NCBI GenBank assembly: GCA_030605265.1
Contig: JAUWIR010000079.1
Location: 1-10,950, forward strand
Length of the DNA: 10,950 nt
Direction of reading: 5' to 3'
Source: Pseudomonadota bacterium
GTDB lineage: Bacteria > SZUA-182 > DTGQ01
Shown here: positions 1 through 7,386 of the stretch, piece after piece
Position numbering within the stretch: position 1 is the stretch's first letter
Layout: every line of letters starts with the position of its first letter
Notes under the pieces: model-generated
The model's input: only the letters and a program-made list of their open reading frames with translations
What the model was told of the DNA's origin: nothing
Database searches by the model: none
Position numbers and translations under genes: made by a program

Positions 1-1
1 A

Positions 2-2098
2 TTAATAGACCCCAGAGTCGATATCTCCCATGCCTATTTTGAACAAGCCTTTTTTACAGGGGTTATCCATTGTGAACTTAAACCTCTATCGCCGATGATC
101 ATTCCAGGGAAGCAGGTGCCGGGAACGAGCCGGCAGCCAGGGAAGATAGAGACCTATACATACGGAAATAATGTAGCCATCCCTGGTTCTCGAATACGAG
201 GGCATCTTTTCCATCTTATGAGAATGCTTAATTCATCTCCGATAAAAAAAGGGGAATATCAGGAGATTGAGATTTTAGAGAGAGTCCCACAAAAGAAACT
301 TAATTATGTGAAAAAAGGGTATATTTATCGAGATCCTAAAAATAACAATCTTTATATTAAAGAGATTAATGAAGAAGTATTGGTTGCAGCCAAAGATCGA
401 ATCGTGAACAATAAAAATTATAAAGATTATAATACTGAGCGCGAAATGGTAGATTCGTCCGGTAGTGTAAAAGAAATACCTCTATTTACTGATAACCCTT
501 CAGGGTTACTGGGGAAAATTAAGGTGTTTCCTCCAAATCCAAAAGCCCAATATAAGTTGTATCTCGGCCAATTTGGCAATTTAAAGCACGGAAATTTTGT
601 CGCATTCCCCTCCTGGTCAGGGCAAGATCGAGATAACATAATAAAAGACGTTAATGGTAAAAGAAGGGCTCATAAAACGGCTTGGCATATTGTTGATATG
701 GCCAATTCCCAAAAAAGGACATCGTATGAATTAACCCCTGATATGAAAGATTTGTTTGATGACTGTGTCAAGACAATGGCAGCCCTTTGCGAAGACAGAA
801 TCGATGAAGAGGATCAAAAACGGGCCGGGATCATACGACAAATGAAGTTACAGGAAGGCTGTTTTGTCTATTTTACGATCGAACCCTCAAACCGGATTAA
901 ATCTATTGGTCGTCATTTTCGATATTTGTTTCGGATCAGCTCAGTTGGAGACAAGGTGAAACCGAATTCATCAGCCAGGTGCATTGTGGACGGCCTTGCC
1001 GGCAAAGCTGCTGAAGGTGAAGATTCAGGGCTTAGAGGGAGGATATGGGTTGAAATGGCATTGGGCCCTAAGAAAAAAGATTTAGAAAACGAAAAAGATT
1101 TAAAAAAAGCCCATATTGAAAAGGACATTAACTTGCGGATTTTAGCATCACCACCACCTAAAGCCTGGCGTTTTTATTTATCAGGGGGTGATTGGGAAAA
1201 ACCATACTCTAAAATTCGCGGTCGCAAGGTTTACTGGCACGATCCCAAATGGGATAAGCCTATGTGGGATAATGCTGAGTTAGACAATGGGGAATATAGT
1301 TTTTCAAACCCTGAACCTAATAAGCTGACAAAAATGTGGGCCAAGGCAGAGGTGATCTTTCCTGATAAACAAAATGAACAGAACTTCCCGGAAGAGACGT
1401 TATTCAATTTTAATATCAGATGTTTTAATTTAAATTCTGATGAAATGTATCTCCTGTTAACAGCTCTGGTTGGTTTCAATCCACTCCATCAAAATGGAAA
1501 AGTCAGTCAATCGGACGAAAAGAACTGGTGCCATAAAATTGGGCATGGACGGCCGTTTATGGGCAGTTGTGCCATTCGGGTCAAAGAAATACAAAAGCTT
1601 ACCTTTGAACAAGCATCTCTAATTCCTCAATGTGAACCCATTGATTTACAAGAAAAAACCAGAGAGCTAAATACATGGCTGACTGAAAAGCAGCGGCAAT
1701 CGGGAAATCATCTTGAAATGCTCAAACGGGTGATGCGCTGGAATGGGGCGTATCAGGTAGATGATGAAACACTCACCAATGATAACCTTCGTATTACCTA
1801 TCCACTTGGGCAAGATGGTGTTTCCCAAATAAAATGGGAAGGTCAATTAGGAACATTTTTTAGAGGTTGGAGAGAAAAACCTGTGCAGCGGCCAACAATT
1901 TATGAATGGTTTGGTTTTAACAAAGAGCCAAATCAAGGGTATAAGCTGCCTGAACCAAAGGATAACGAAACCCAATCCTTACCTGTTTTAATCAAACCCT
2001 CAAACCCTCCTGATCCACCACAACAGGATCGACAAAATCAACAGAGAGACAGGCCTTTTAATCAACCCAGAATTCAGAGAAGAAGAGGGAGACAATGA
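2..2098 (+). CDS. TIGR03986-like CRISPR RAMP (Cas7-type) protein, 5' truncated by window edge
   Basis: This is a large RAMP-superfamily subunit of a type III effector complex, expected to sit on the crRNA backbone. The reading frame is open to the left edge: 31 codons precede the first ATG at 95 with no stop, and they encode FFTGVIHCELKPLSP, a typical first beta strand of a RAMP fold. The ATG at 95 is therefore internal and the real start lies outside the window. The visible part is 698 residues. Soon after comes the IPGSRIRG motif, the IPGSSLRG signature of Cas7-like proteins. The length is far above a plain Cas7 (about 220-350 residues), so a large insertion or a second domain must be present. 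It may be the counterpart of the 'Cas7-insertion' subunit of III-D variants (inference). The last ~35 residues are a Pro/Gln/Arg-rich, probably disordered basic tail. The stop overlaps the Cas10 start (ATGA), which implies translational coupling. The family call is by eye and the exact family number is less certain than the RAMP assignment. Confidence 0.8.
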   Translation, partial: LIDPRVDISHAYFEQAFFTGVIHCELKPLSPMIIPGKQVPGTSRQPGKIETYTYGNNVAIPGSRIRGHLFHLMRMLNSSPIKKGEYQEIEILERVPQKKLNYVKKGYIYRDPKNNNLYIKEINEEVLVAAKDRIVNNKNYKDYNTEREMVDSSGSVKEIPLFTDNPSGLLGKIKVFPPNPKAQYKLYLGQFGNLKHGNFVAFPSWSGQDRDNIIKDVNGKRRAHKTAWHIVDMANSQKRTSYELTPDMKDLFDDCVKTMAALCEDRIDEEDQKRAGIIRQMKLQEGCFVYFTIEPSNRIKSIGRHFRYLFRISSVGDKVKPNSSARCIVDGLAGKAAEGEDSGLRGRIWVEMALGPKKKDLENEKDLKKAHIEKDINLRILASPPPKAWRFYLSGGDWEKPYSKIRGRKVYWHDPKWDKPMWDNAELDNGEYSFSNPEPNKLTKMWAKAEVIFPDKQNEQNFPEETLFNFNIRCFNLNSDEMYLLLTALVGFNPLHQNGKVSQSDEKNWCHKIGHGRPFMGSCAIRVKEIQKLTFEQASLIPQCEPIDLQEKTRELNTWLTEKQRQSGNHLEMLKRVMRWNGAYQVDDETLTNDNLRITYPLGQDGVSQIKWEGQLGTFFRGWREKPVQRPTIYEWFGFNKEPNQGYKLPEPKDNETQSLPVLIKPSNPPDPPQQDRQNQQRDRPFNQPRIQRRRGRQ

Positions 2099-3609
2099 TG
2101 GCACATTACGTTCTTTTAGATGCAATCGGAATTCAGAAATATATCTTTCAGACCGATAAGCTTAAGATTATTCGGGGCGCAAGCCAAAATCTGGTTGGAT
2201 GGCAGGATTATTGTCGAACCATTGGAAATAATGCGATTATTAGTTCGGCAGGGGGAAATGTTTTAGTAAAATTTGATGACTATGGGGAGGCAAAAGAATT
2301 TAAAAATAAGGCAATTAATAACGCCCCTTCTGGGATGGAGATTGCCTGGGCAATCACTGAGAGTAAAGACACAGATGTAAAGACCTGGAAAGCACTACAA
2401 CAGGAAATTGCCAGATATAAGGTTGGGGATAGAGACAGGGTGGATTATCCAGGCATAATCCCGCCTGCCCGTCCCGGGTGCGTTTTTTGCGGCATACGGC
2501 CATCGGGAAAGAAGATCGAAGGCAGTAAAAGCATCTGCGAGGAGTGCTGGAAAAATTCTCAGACCGAGCCAGTCGATACCTTACTCACTGCCCCGCACAC
2601 CGATAAGGATGAGCCAGTGGAATTCTCTTTTCCGGACAACCTTGAAGACCTGGTTCGGCGGGAAGATAAGGAAGAATTCGACGATTTAGCGGTAGTTGTG
2701 CTTGACCTTAACAATATGGGGAAGAAGATAAAGGAGATTATCAATCACAAAAGTTTTGAAACATTTGGGAAGTTCTCTAATGATCTGGAAAATAATTTCC
2801 GGAAGCTTTTTCGAGATGTCATCAACAGTCTAAAAGAAATTTCAGGTGGGGTTAATACAAAAGAGGCTTATTACCGAATCCTCCCCCTCCTTTTAGCCGG
2901 GGACGATGCGATCTTTGCCATGCCGTCTCCCTTATGGATTCCTTTTATTCAAGCGGTTTTTACCAAGATAGAAACAGCGGATAATTTTTTTAAAACCCAA
3001 GGGATTACTGCCTGTGCCGGTGTTATTATTGCCAAATACAACTTTCCAATTAACCGTTTGTTTGATATGGCGGAAGAGCTTGTGGCCTCAGCTAAAAATA
3101 AGCATCGTTTCTTAAATACGAATAAATGTGTTCTTGATTGGCACGTCCATCAGGAATCGATCTTTTCTTCAATTGCCGAGGCTAGAAAGCGTGGATTTGT
3201 TCGTGCCTTAACAGAAGGGAGTGAATTTGAGATCATGACCCGAAAACCTTATACGTATGGAGAATTTGGAGATGCCTTAAAACAGGCAGAGGCATGTAAA
3301 AATAATAAAGCAGAGGCATGTAAAAATAATAAAATTGCCAATCGAAAGCTCGTACATCTATATCAAGCCCTTCGAAGGGGGCAAGCAGAGACAAGGGATG
3401 CCCTGGTTTATACTTTTTTAAGGGATGAAAACGAAAAGGGTGATAAATATAAAATAATTTGGGAATGGATTCGAAATGCTACCGGTGAACAGCATCTATG
3501 GGCCAGGGAGTCCAAAACTATTAATGGTTCAGTCATTTTAGTAACAGACACCCACTATACTGACATCTTGGAACTCTACTTTCTTCAAAACGGTCAGGAG
3601 GAACAATAA
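2095..3609 (+). CDS. cas10: Cas10-family large subunit, HD-less, with AGDD palm motif
   Basis: Signature subunit of a type III CRISPR complex, expected to convert ATP to cyclic oligoadenylate when target RNA is bound. The N-terminus begins directly with the Cas10/Cmr2 motif DAIGIQKYIF (residues 9-18) followed by IRGAS. No N-terminal HD nuclease domain precedes it. A Cys4 zinc-finger-like set follows at C129/C132 and C148/C151. The catalytic palm has LDLNNMG (203-209) and LLLAGDDAIFA, with A268-G269-D270-D271 in place of the usual GGDD; both metal-binding aspartates remain. The C-terminal ~150 residues are probably the helical D4-like domain and contain an 8-residue tandem duplication. At 504 residues it is short for Cas10 (commonly 700-900), which fits loss of HD. 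Subtype III-D Cas10 proteins are known to lack HD. The start is ATG 2095, or ATG 2098 immediately after, downstream of AGAGGGAG; its ATG overlaps the previous stop. Confidence 0.93.
   Translation: MMAHYVLLDAIGIQKYIFQTDKLKIIRGASQNLVGWQDYCRTIGNNAIISSAGGNVLVKFDDYGEAKEFKNKAINNAPSGMEIAWAITESKDTDVKTWKALQQEIARYKVGDRDRVDYPGIIPPARPGCVFCGIRPSGKKIEGSKSICEECWKNSQTEPVDTLLTAPHTDKDEPVEFSFPDNLEDLVRREDKEEFDDLAVVVLDLNNMGKKIKEIINHKSFETFGKFSNDLENNFRKLFRDVINSLKEISGGVNTKEAYYRILPLLLAGDDAIFAMPSPLWIPFIQAVFTKIETADNFFKTQGITACAGVIIAKYNFPINRLFDMAEELVASAKNKHRFLNTNKCVLDWHVHQESIFSSIAEARKRGFVRALTEGSEFEIMTRKPYTYGEFGDALKQAEACKNNKAEACKNNKIANRKLVHLYQALRRGQAETRDALVYTFLRDENEKGDKYKIIWEWIRNATGEQHLWARESKTINGSVILVTDTHYTDILELYFLQNGQEEQ
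3286..3333 (+). repeat. Perfect 24-bp tandem duplication inside cas10
   Basis: Two identical 24-bp units, 3286-3309 and 3310-3333, lie head to tail and in frame. Each encodes AEACKNNK (residues 398-405 and 406-413 of Cas10). The two copies match at every base, including third positions, which points to a recent slippage or duplication event. It adds eight charged residues to a predicted helix in the C-terminal region, outside the palm. Confidence 0.95.
3596..3602 (+). promoter_or_regulatory. Strong Shine-Dalgarno site for the Csm3-like gene
   Basis: AGGAGGA lies six bases before the ATG at 3609, inside the last codons of cas10. It fixes the start of the downstream Cas7 gene, whose ATG shares one base with the cas10 stop (TAATG). 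An anti-SD match this strong on a shared junction fits high output of the backbone subunit. Confidence 0.75.
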
Positions 3610-4334
3610 TGGGAAATTATTATACAATTGATTATCAGATTCGATTTTTGTCAGACCTCCATGTCGGGGATGGGACGACCCTGATTAGCGGCAATTTCCA
3701 GGGGGTCAGAAAGGATGAATTCGGTGTCCCGTATATGCCGTTTAGTCAGGTAAAGGGGTTGCTGAGGCTTGGAGGAAGTCAGTTAATGTCCTGGAACAGT
3801 TTGTTTTTACGACTTTTTAAACGCAATTTCGGCAAACAGGAAGATTCAACAAACATGGATCGTGTCAGATGGAGTTATACATCAGCCAGGTACCCTGTTT
3901 CTAAGAGGAATGAGGCCCGTGGCGCTGCTTCCATGCCAACTTATTCAGCCGAAATGCTTTTTGAGGGGGGCTTGATCGGAAGGCAGGCCCATATTAAATC
4001 AAAACAGGGGATAGCTGAAAATTTATTTGCCTTTCAAAAGAGTGGAGGGAATAATGAGGATTTTCGGAAATGGGAAGGTCATATCTTCTCTATCAATGAG
4101 GCAGATGAAGAAGATGTGGCTTTTTTAATTGCCTGTATGAAGGCGGAGGACCGTATTGGTGCAAGACGATCAAGGGGATATGGAAAGGTCTCCTGGGGCC
4201 CGATAAAAATTGGTGCATATAAACAGGACATAGATAAACAGAACACAGATGGATTAGTTTTAGATAGTGCATCTTCAACTGATCTTCTCAACAAATGGTA
4301 CGAGAAATTATTTAATACCAGGGGAGGGAAGTAA
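3609..4334 (+). CDS. Csm3-like Cas7 backbone subunit (single RAMP domain)
   Basis: A 241-residue protein of the size of Csm3/Cas7, expected to be one of the backbone subunits that hold the crRNA. The N-terminus reads FLSDLHVGDGTT, then VPYMPFSQVKGLLR (residues 40-53), the family's 'PyIPGSSLKGklR' element with the PGSS core changed to PFSQ. Near the C-terminus is the glycine-rich RAMP loop RIGARRSRGYGK (182-193). In Csm3 the target-RNA-cleaving aspartate lies three residues before the Val of the 'DsPViRD' stretch. Here the matching stretch is FQGVRKD (30-36), so Phe30 occupies that place and no catalytic Asp is seen. By eye it therefore looks non-cleaving at this site. The gene follows cas10 with a one-base overlap and is followed by csx10 after one base. 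Confidence 0.87.
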   Translation: MGNYYTIDYQIRFLSDLHVGDGTTLISGNFQGVRKDEFGVPYMPFSQVKGLLRLGGSQLMSWNSLFLRLFKRNFGKQEDSTNMDRVRWSYTSARYPVSKRNEARGAASMPTYSAEMLFEGGLIGRQAHIKSKQGIAENLFAFQKSGGNNEDFRKWEGHIFSINEADEEDVAFLIACMKAEDRIGARRSRGYGKVSWGPIKIGAYKQDIDKQNTDGLVLDSASSTDLLNKWYEKLFNTRGGK

Positions 4335-4335
4335 T

Positions 4336-5514
4336 ATGGACATAAAAGGAATTAAACTTTATCTTTATCCTCTGGAGAATGTTCATTGTGGATATGGGAT
4401 TCAGCAAGGGAATATCCTCCCGTCCTTGAATTATATACCAGGAAGGGTTATTCGGGGGGCGTTGGCAGGATGGGCAGTTCGAAATGGCTATCTCAAGAAT
4501 AGCGATGACCTTTTTGAAAATTTGTTTTACCCAACAGAGGGCCGGATCAAGGTCTCCTATCCCCATTGTACCTATAAAGGATCAGTACCGGCCCCGCTTT
4601 CCTTTTTTGAAGTCAAAGGGGGGAGCTCAGACCCACGGTTTAAAATCGTTCGTGAAGTCCGTCCAAAGTATATTGTTCCTTCGAAAAAGGTGGATAATTG
4701 GGCTCACCTTGATATGCCGGCCGATTTCCTTTTAGATGATGAATGGCCCTCTGATATCGATGAAGTTACCTTAAAGCAGTCTGATGCCTGGATATTCGAT
4801 GGGTATAAAATAGAGCCGGGGACAAAATGTGTGTTAGACCTGAAAGCCCCTCATCAGGAGGATTCGGGAAGGGTTGGCAAGGGCGAAAAAGGAGGTCTGT
4901 TTGCCGAGGAATCAATGATAGGTTCCTTGGATTTAAGCCCAACCGCCCGTTATTACACAGGGACCTTATATTATAAAGAGACAGAGGATACCCCACTTGA
5001 CCTATTCACTCACCTTATTGATAATGGGTCTTCGTTTGATAAGGATTATCTCCAATCCCCCGCCCCCAAACAGATGGTTTTTATCGGTCATCATCGGGTG
5101 CCGGCCGTTATTTTAGGCGAAGTGAATGACCCTGTGTTTAATGCGGAAACTATGTCCTCAGGTGCCCTGACCATAAGTTTTTTCACTGACCTTGTCACTG
5201 ATGAATACCCGTTATCGGCTGAATTATGCAACAAATATTTGCCCGGCCGGCCCATCAAAAGTAAAAACCGGGCCTTTTGCGCCAGGGAACGGATATTTGG
5301 CTATGATTCAACCCAAAAGGGAGCCAAAAAAATCATTCCCAGAAATACTCTAAAAGCCGGAAGTTGTGGGTATTTTGAAGTCGATTCCCTGAGTGAGGAA
5401 CAAAAAAAACAACTTTGGGAGAGTTCTGTTTTAGGGATCGGCAATGAAAGCAAAGACGGGTTTGGAAGGTTTGAGATCGACTGGTGGTTACATCAGATAA
5501 ATAATGGAGATTGA
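4336..5514 (+). CDS. csx10: Csx10-like Cas5-group RAMP protein
   Basis: Probably the Cas5-group subunit that caps the crRNA 5' handle in type III-D complexes. The 392-residue protein starts IKLYLYPLENVHCGYG and has NYIPGRVIRGALAG (residues 32-45), the 'yIPGs.lRGALa' motif of Csx10 proteins. A glycine-rich RAMP loop, GIGNESKDGFGRFE (367-380), lies close to the C-terminus. The middle ~250 residues are variable. The start chosen is ATG 4336, one base after the stop of the upstream gene and preceded by GGGGAGGGAAGTAAT, rather than an in-frame ATG at 4267 that lies deep inside the upstream gene. Csx10 marks subtype III-D. A Csm4-type Cas5 is the alternative, but the RGALA signature and lack of other Csm4 features favour Csx10. 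Confidence 0.78.
   Translation: MDIKGIKLYLYPLENVHCGYGIQQGNILPSLNYIPGRVIRGALAGWAVRNGYLKNSDDLFENLFYPTEGRIKVSYPHCTYKGSVPAPLSFFEVKGGSSDPRFKIVREVRPKYIVPSKKVDNWAHLDMPADFLLDDEWPSDIDEVTLKQSDAWIFDGYKIEPGTKCVLDLKAPHQEDSGRVGKGEKGGLFAEESMIGSLDLSPTARYYTGTLYYKETEDTPLDLFTHLIDNGSSFDKDYLQSPAPKQMVFIGHHRVPAVILGEVNDPVFNAETMSSGALTISFFTDLVTDEYPLSAELCNKYLPGRPIKSKNRAFCARERIFGYDSTQKGAKKIIPRNTLKAGSCGYFEVDSLSEEQKKQLWESSVLGIGNESKDGFGRFEIDWWLHQINNGD
5506..5510 (+). promoter_or_regulatory. Shine-Dalgarno site that decides the small-subunit start
   Basis: GGAGA lies five bases before ATG 5516. The other in-frame ATG (5504) is inside the csx10 coding end and has no comparable site, so 5516 is preferred. Confidence 0.6.
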
Positions 5515-5515
5515 C

Positions 5516-5908
5516 ATGAGTACATCACTTCAGAATAAGTTAAAAGATATAGAAAAATTTTTTCATGATGAAAATAAGCCTTTAATGAAAAAAAGAGGGA
5601 AGATAACCCCTAGGCGCTTTTTTAACCTCTTTCGCTCTGATTTACAACGATTAGGGCCCTCAGGTATAGAAGCTTACCTCAATGATGTTGATAGTGTATT
5701 AAATGATCCGGATAAATTGGACGGCTTTGGGAAAGCCCTATACAACGAGTATTTCAATGGGAAATCCGATAAAGATCCGGAGTATTTGGAAGCCCTGATA
5801 TACGCCTGTTTCGAAATGGATGCTGCCTATCGTTTCCAAGAGATGAAAATGGAAGGCTTGGAAAAGGAGAAAATTAGTAATAATTTAAAAATATGGAGGG
5901 TATTATGA
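5516..5908 (+). CDS. Small helical protein, probable Cas11 (Csm2-like) small subunit
   Basis: A 130-residue, highly charged protein that looks all-helical: runs such as NKLKDIEKFFHDENK, then FFNLFRSDLQRLG and YLEALIYACFEMDAAYRF have amphipathic spacing. There is no RAMP glycine loop, zinc motif, signal peptide or membrane segment. I do not recognise the family from sequence alone. Size, predicted helicity and place between csx10 and a Cas7 gene match the Cas11 small subunits (Csm2/Cmr5) that line the inner face of type III complexes; this is inference from context. Its stop overlaps the next start (ATGA at 5905-5908), so translation of the two is probably coupled and their amounts may be linked. 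Confidence 0.6.
   Translation: MSTSLQNKLKDIEKFFHDENKPLMKKRGKITPRRFFNLFRSDLQRLGPSGIEAYLNDVDSVLNDPDKLDGFGKALYNEYFNGKSDKDPEYLEALIYACFEMDAAYRFQEMKMEGLEKEKISNNLKIWRVL
5895..5900 (+). promoter_or_regulatory. Shine-Dalgarno site that decides the Cas7-Cas7 start
   Basis: GGAGGG ends four bases before ATG 5905. It overlaps the alternative ATG at 5893, which would lack a usable site, so translation most likely begins at 5905 in an ATGA overlap with the preceding gene. Confidence 0.65.
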
Positions 5909-7386
5909 CCGGAACAATTCGCGTGTTGGTATTTTCTGAACTGGAGATGATTTCTTCCCTTCATCATGGAAGCGGAGAGGATTGTGCTTGCACCGATCTG
6001 CCGGTTTTAAGGGATAGCCGGAGGATTCCATTTATTTCAGGGAATTCCCTTGCCGGAAGCTTTGGGGCATCCTTAGAAGAAACTCAAGGGACAAAATGGC
6101 TTCATCCAATTAATGATACAAATCAAGAGGCCCTCCCATCGCTTGTCACCTTTGATGATGCCTTTCCTGTAAAAGACCAACAGGAAGCCTTAAAACAGCC
6201 GATTGAGATTCGGGAGCAGGTGACCCAAAACAGGGAAACCCAAACAGCATTGCAAGACCATCATTTCAATATAGAGGTCTTGCCGGTTGGAACCACCTTT
6301 TGCTTTTTTTGTCGATTTGATGCAACGGATACTTCAGAAGCTGAGGCATTTATTAAGACTATCAAACACTATCTATCCAAAGGGGGGAAGTATGGCGGCA
6401 AAAGGAACGCCGGGCTTGGACATTGGAAAGCAAATAAATGTGGCATCAAACAGCTTGATTTGAGTGATCCCAAAACCAACAATGACCTCAAACTATGGCT
6501 TACCAAAGGGAGCGGATATGAATGGGAGGGTGATTGGTCGAAATTGACAACCGATTTGGCCTTCGATCAAACCGATGAAGATAAAATCCCCATAACACCC
6601 ATTTCGCAGGATGAGAATTGCTGGAAAATGGAGCTTACCGTCGAGATTAGAGATGGACTGCATCTTTCTGCCGGGGCCAATGGGCTTCCGGTTAAAAATA
6701 AATCCGATCTACGGCAAGCCAGACGTTACCGGATTGATCGTACCGGCCATATAACAAGTAATGAATTTATCGACTACGGTACATCGATTCGTGGCCGGCT
6801 TAGGACTGCAATGGAAATGCTGCTGCGGACCCACCTGATCCAAAAAGGGAAACCCATTCCCAAGACAATGGAAATCCTTCCCATAAACCCGACAATGGCC
6901 TCGACAAATGCGGATCTTAAAACCTTCTTTGGTTTTACCGATAGTTTGAACAAGAATGGAAATATGGCCAAATGGGCGGTAGAGGAAAGGGCATGGATCG
7001 GCAGCCCCATTGACGAAACCCTTGAAGACCATAATCGGCTTGACCATGCAAAACAGGGCACTCCGGATGCCCCCAAGATTGACGAATCCCTTGAGGACCA
7101 TATTCGGCTTGACCCGATTACTCAACATCCATTAACGGGAGCAAAGTTCGACTTTTCGCCAATCAAGAATGGGAAGATGAAAGTAGTTGTTAAACTCCCT
7201 CAAGATGCTGAGGATTGGGAAAAAGAGTTGATTTATCATGCCGGAAAGCTTATGAGACTCAATATCCTCCCGTTTGGCGGAAAGGGGAGTAGAGGCTATT
7301 TGGGAACAAAAATTGGCACGGTTAAAACTATACCTTCCAATAGTTATAAGGAAGGTTCCCTGAAGGAGTGGTTAGGCAATGTGTGA
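5905..7386 (+). CDS. Fused double Cas7 RAMP protein (Cas7-2x-like)
   Basis: A 493-residue fusion of two Cas7-type RAMP domains, expected to supply two consecutive backbone positions in the effector complex. Domain 1 (about 1-190) opens with LHHGSGEDCACTDLPVLRD, whose D31 aligns by eye with the Csm3 aspartate that cuts target RNA. It continues with IPFISGNSLAGSFG, the conserved IREQVTQNRETQTAL stretch, FNIEVLPVGTTF, and ends in the loop GGKYGGKRNAGLG (160-172). Domain 2 starts near W240 and has DGLHLSAGANG, then DYGTSIRGRLR (290-300), and ends in GGKGSRGYLG (458-467). No obvious Asp in a DxPV context is seen in domain 2. A diverged 69-bp duplication lies in domain 2. Double Cas7 proteins (Cas7-2x) are known in III-D variant complexes. 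The stop overlaps the CARF-HD start by eight bases. Confidence 0.85.
   Translation: MTGTIRVLVFSELEMISSLHHGSGEDCACTDLPVLRDSRRIPFISGNSLAGSFGASLEETQGTKWLHPINDTNQEALPSLVTFDDAFPVKDQQEALKQPIEIREQVTQNRETQTALQDHHFNIEVLPVGTTFCFFCRFDATDTSEAEAFIKTIKHYLSKGGKYGGKRNAGLGHWKANKCGIKQLDLSDPKTNNDLKLWLTKGSGYEWEGDWSKLTTDLAFDQTDEDKIPITPISQDENCWKMELTVEIRDGLHLSAGANGLPVKNKSDLRQARRYRIDRTGHITSNEFIDYGTSIRGRLRTAMEMLLRTHLIQKGKPIPKTMEILPINPTMASTNADLKTFFGFTDSLNKNGNMAKWAVEERAWIGSPIDETLEDHNRLDHAKQGTPDAPKIDESLEDHIRLDPITQHPLTGAKFDFSPIKNGKMKVVVKLPQDAEDWEKELIYHAGKLMRLNILPFGGKGSRGYLGTKIGTVKTIPSNSYKEGSLKEWLGNV
7009..7114 (+). repeat. Diverged in-frame duplication, 69-bp period, inside the double Cas7 gene
   Basis: A 37-base segment at 7009-7045 recurs at 7078-7114 with three mismatches. 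The copies encode IDETLEDHNRLD and IDESLEDHIRLD (residues 369-380 and 392-403), 23 codons apart. The sequence between them is less alike (HAKQGTPDAPK), so this is an older or partly eroded duplication. It lies in the second RAMP domain between the SIRG motif and the C-terminal glycine loop, where RAMP proteins often carry a variable loop. Confidence 0.85.

Noticed and set aside
6709..7128. A 139-codon reverse-strand ORF inside the double Cas7 gene
   Set aside because: It is the antisense of a well-supported gene with RAMP motifs, and its repeated segments merely mirror the sense-strand duplication.
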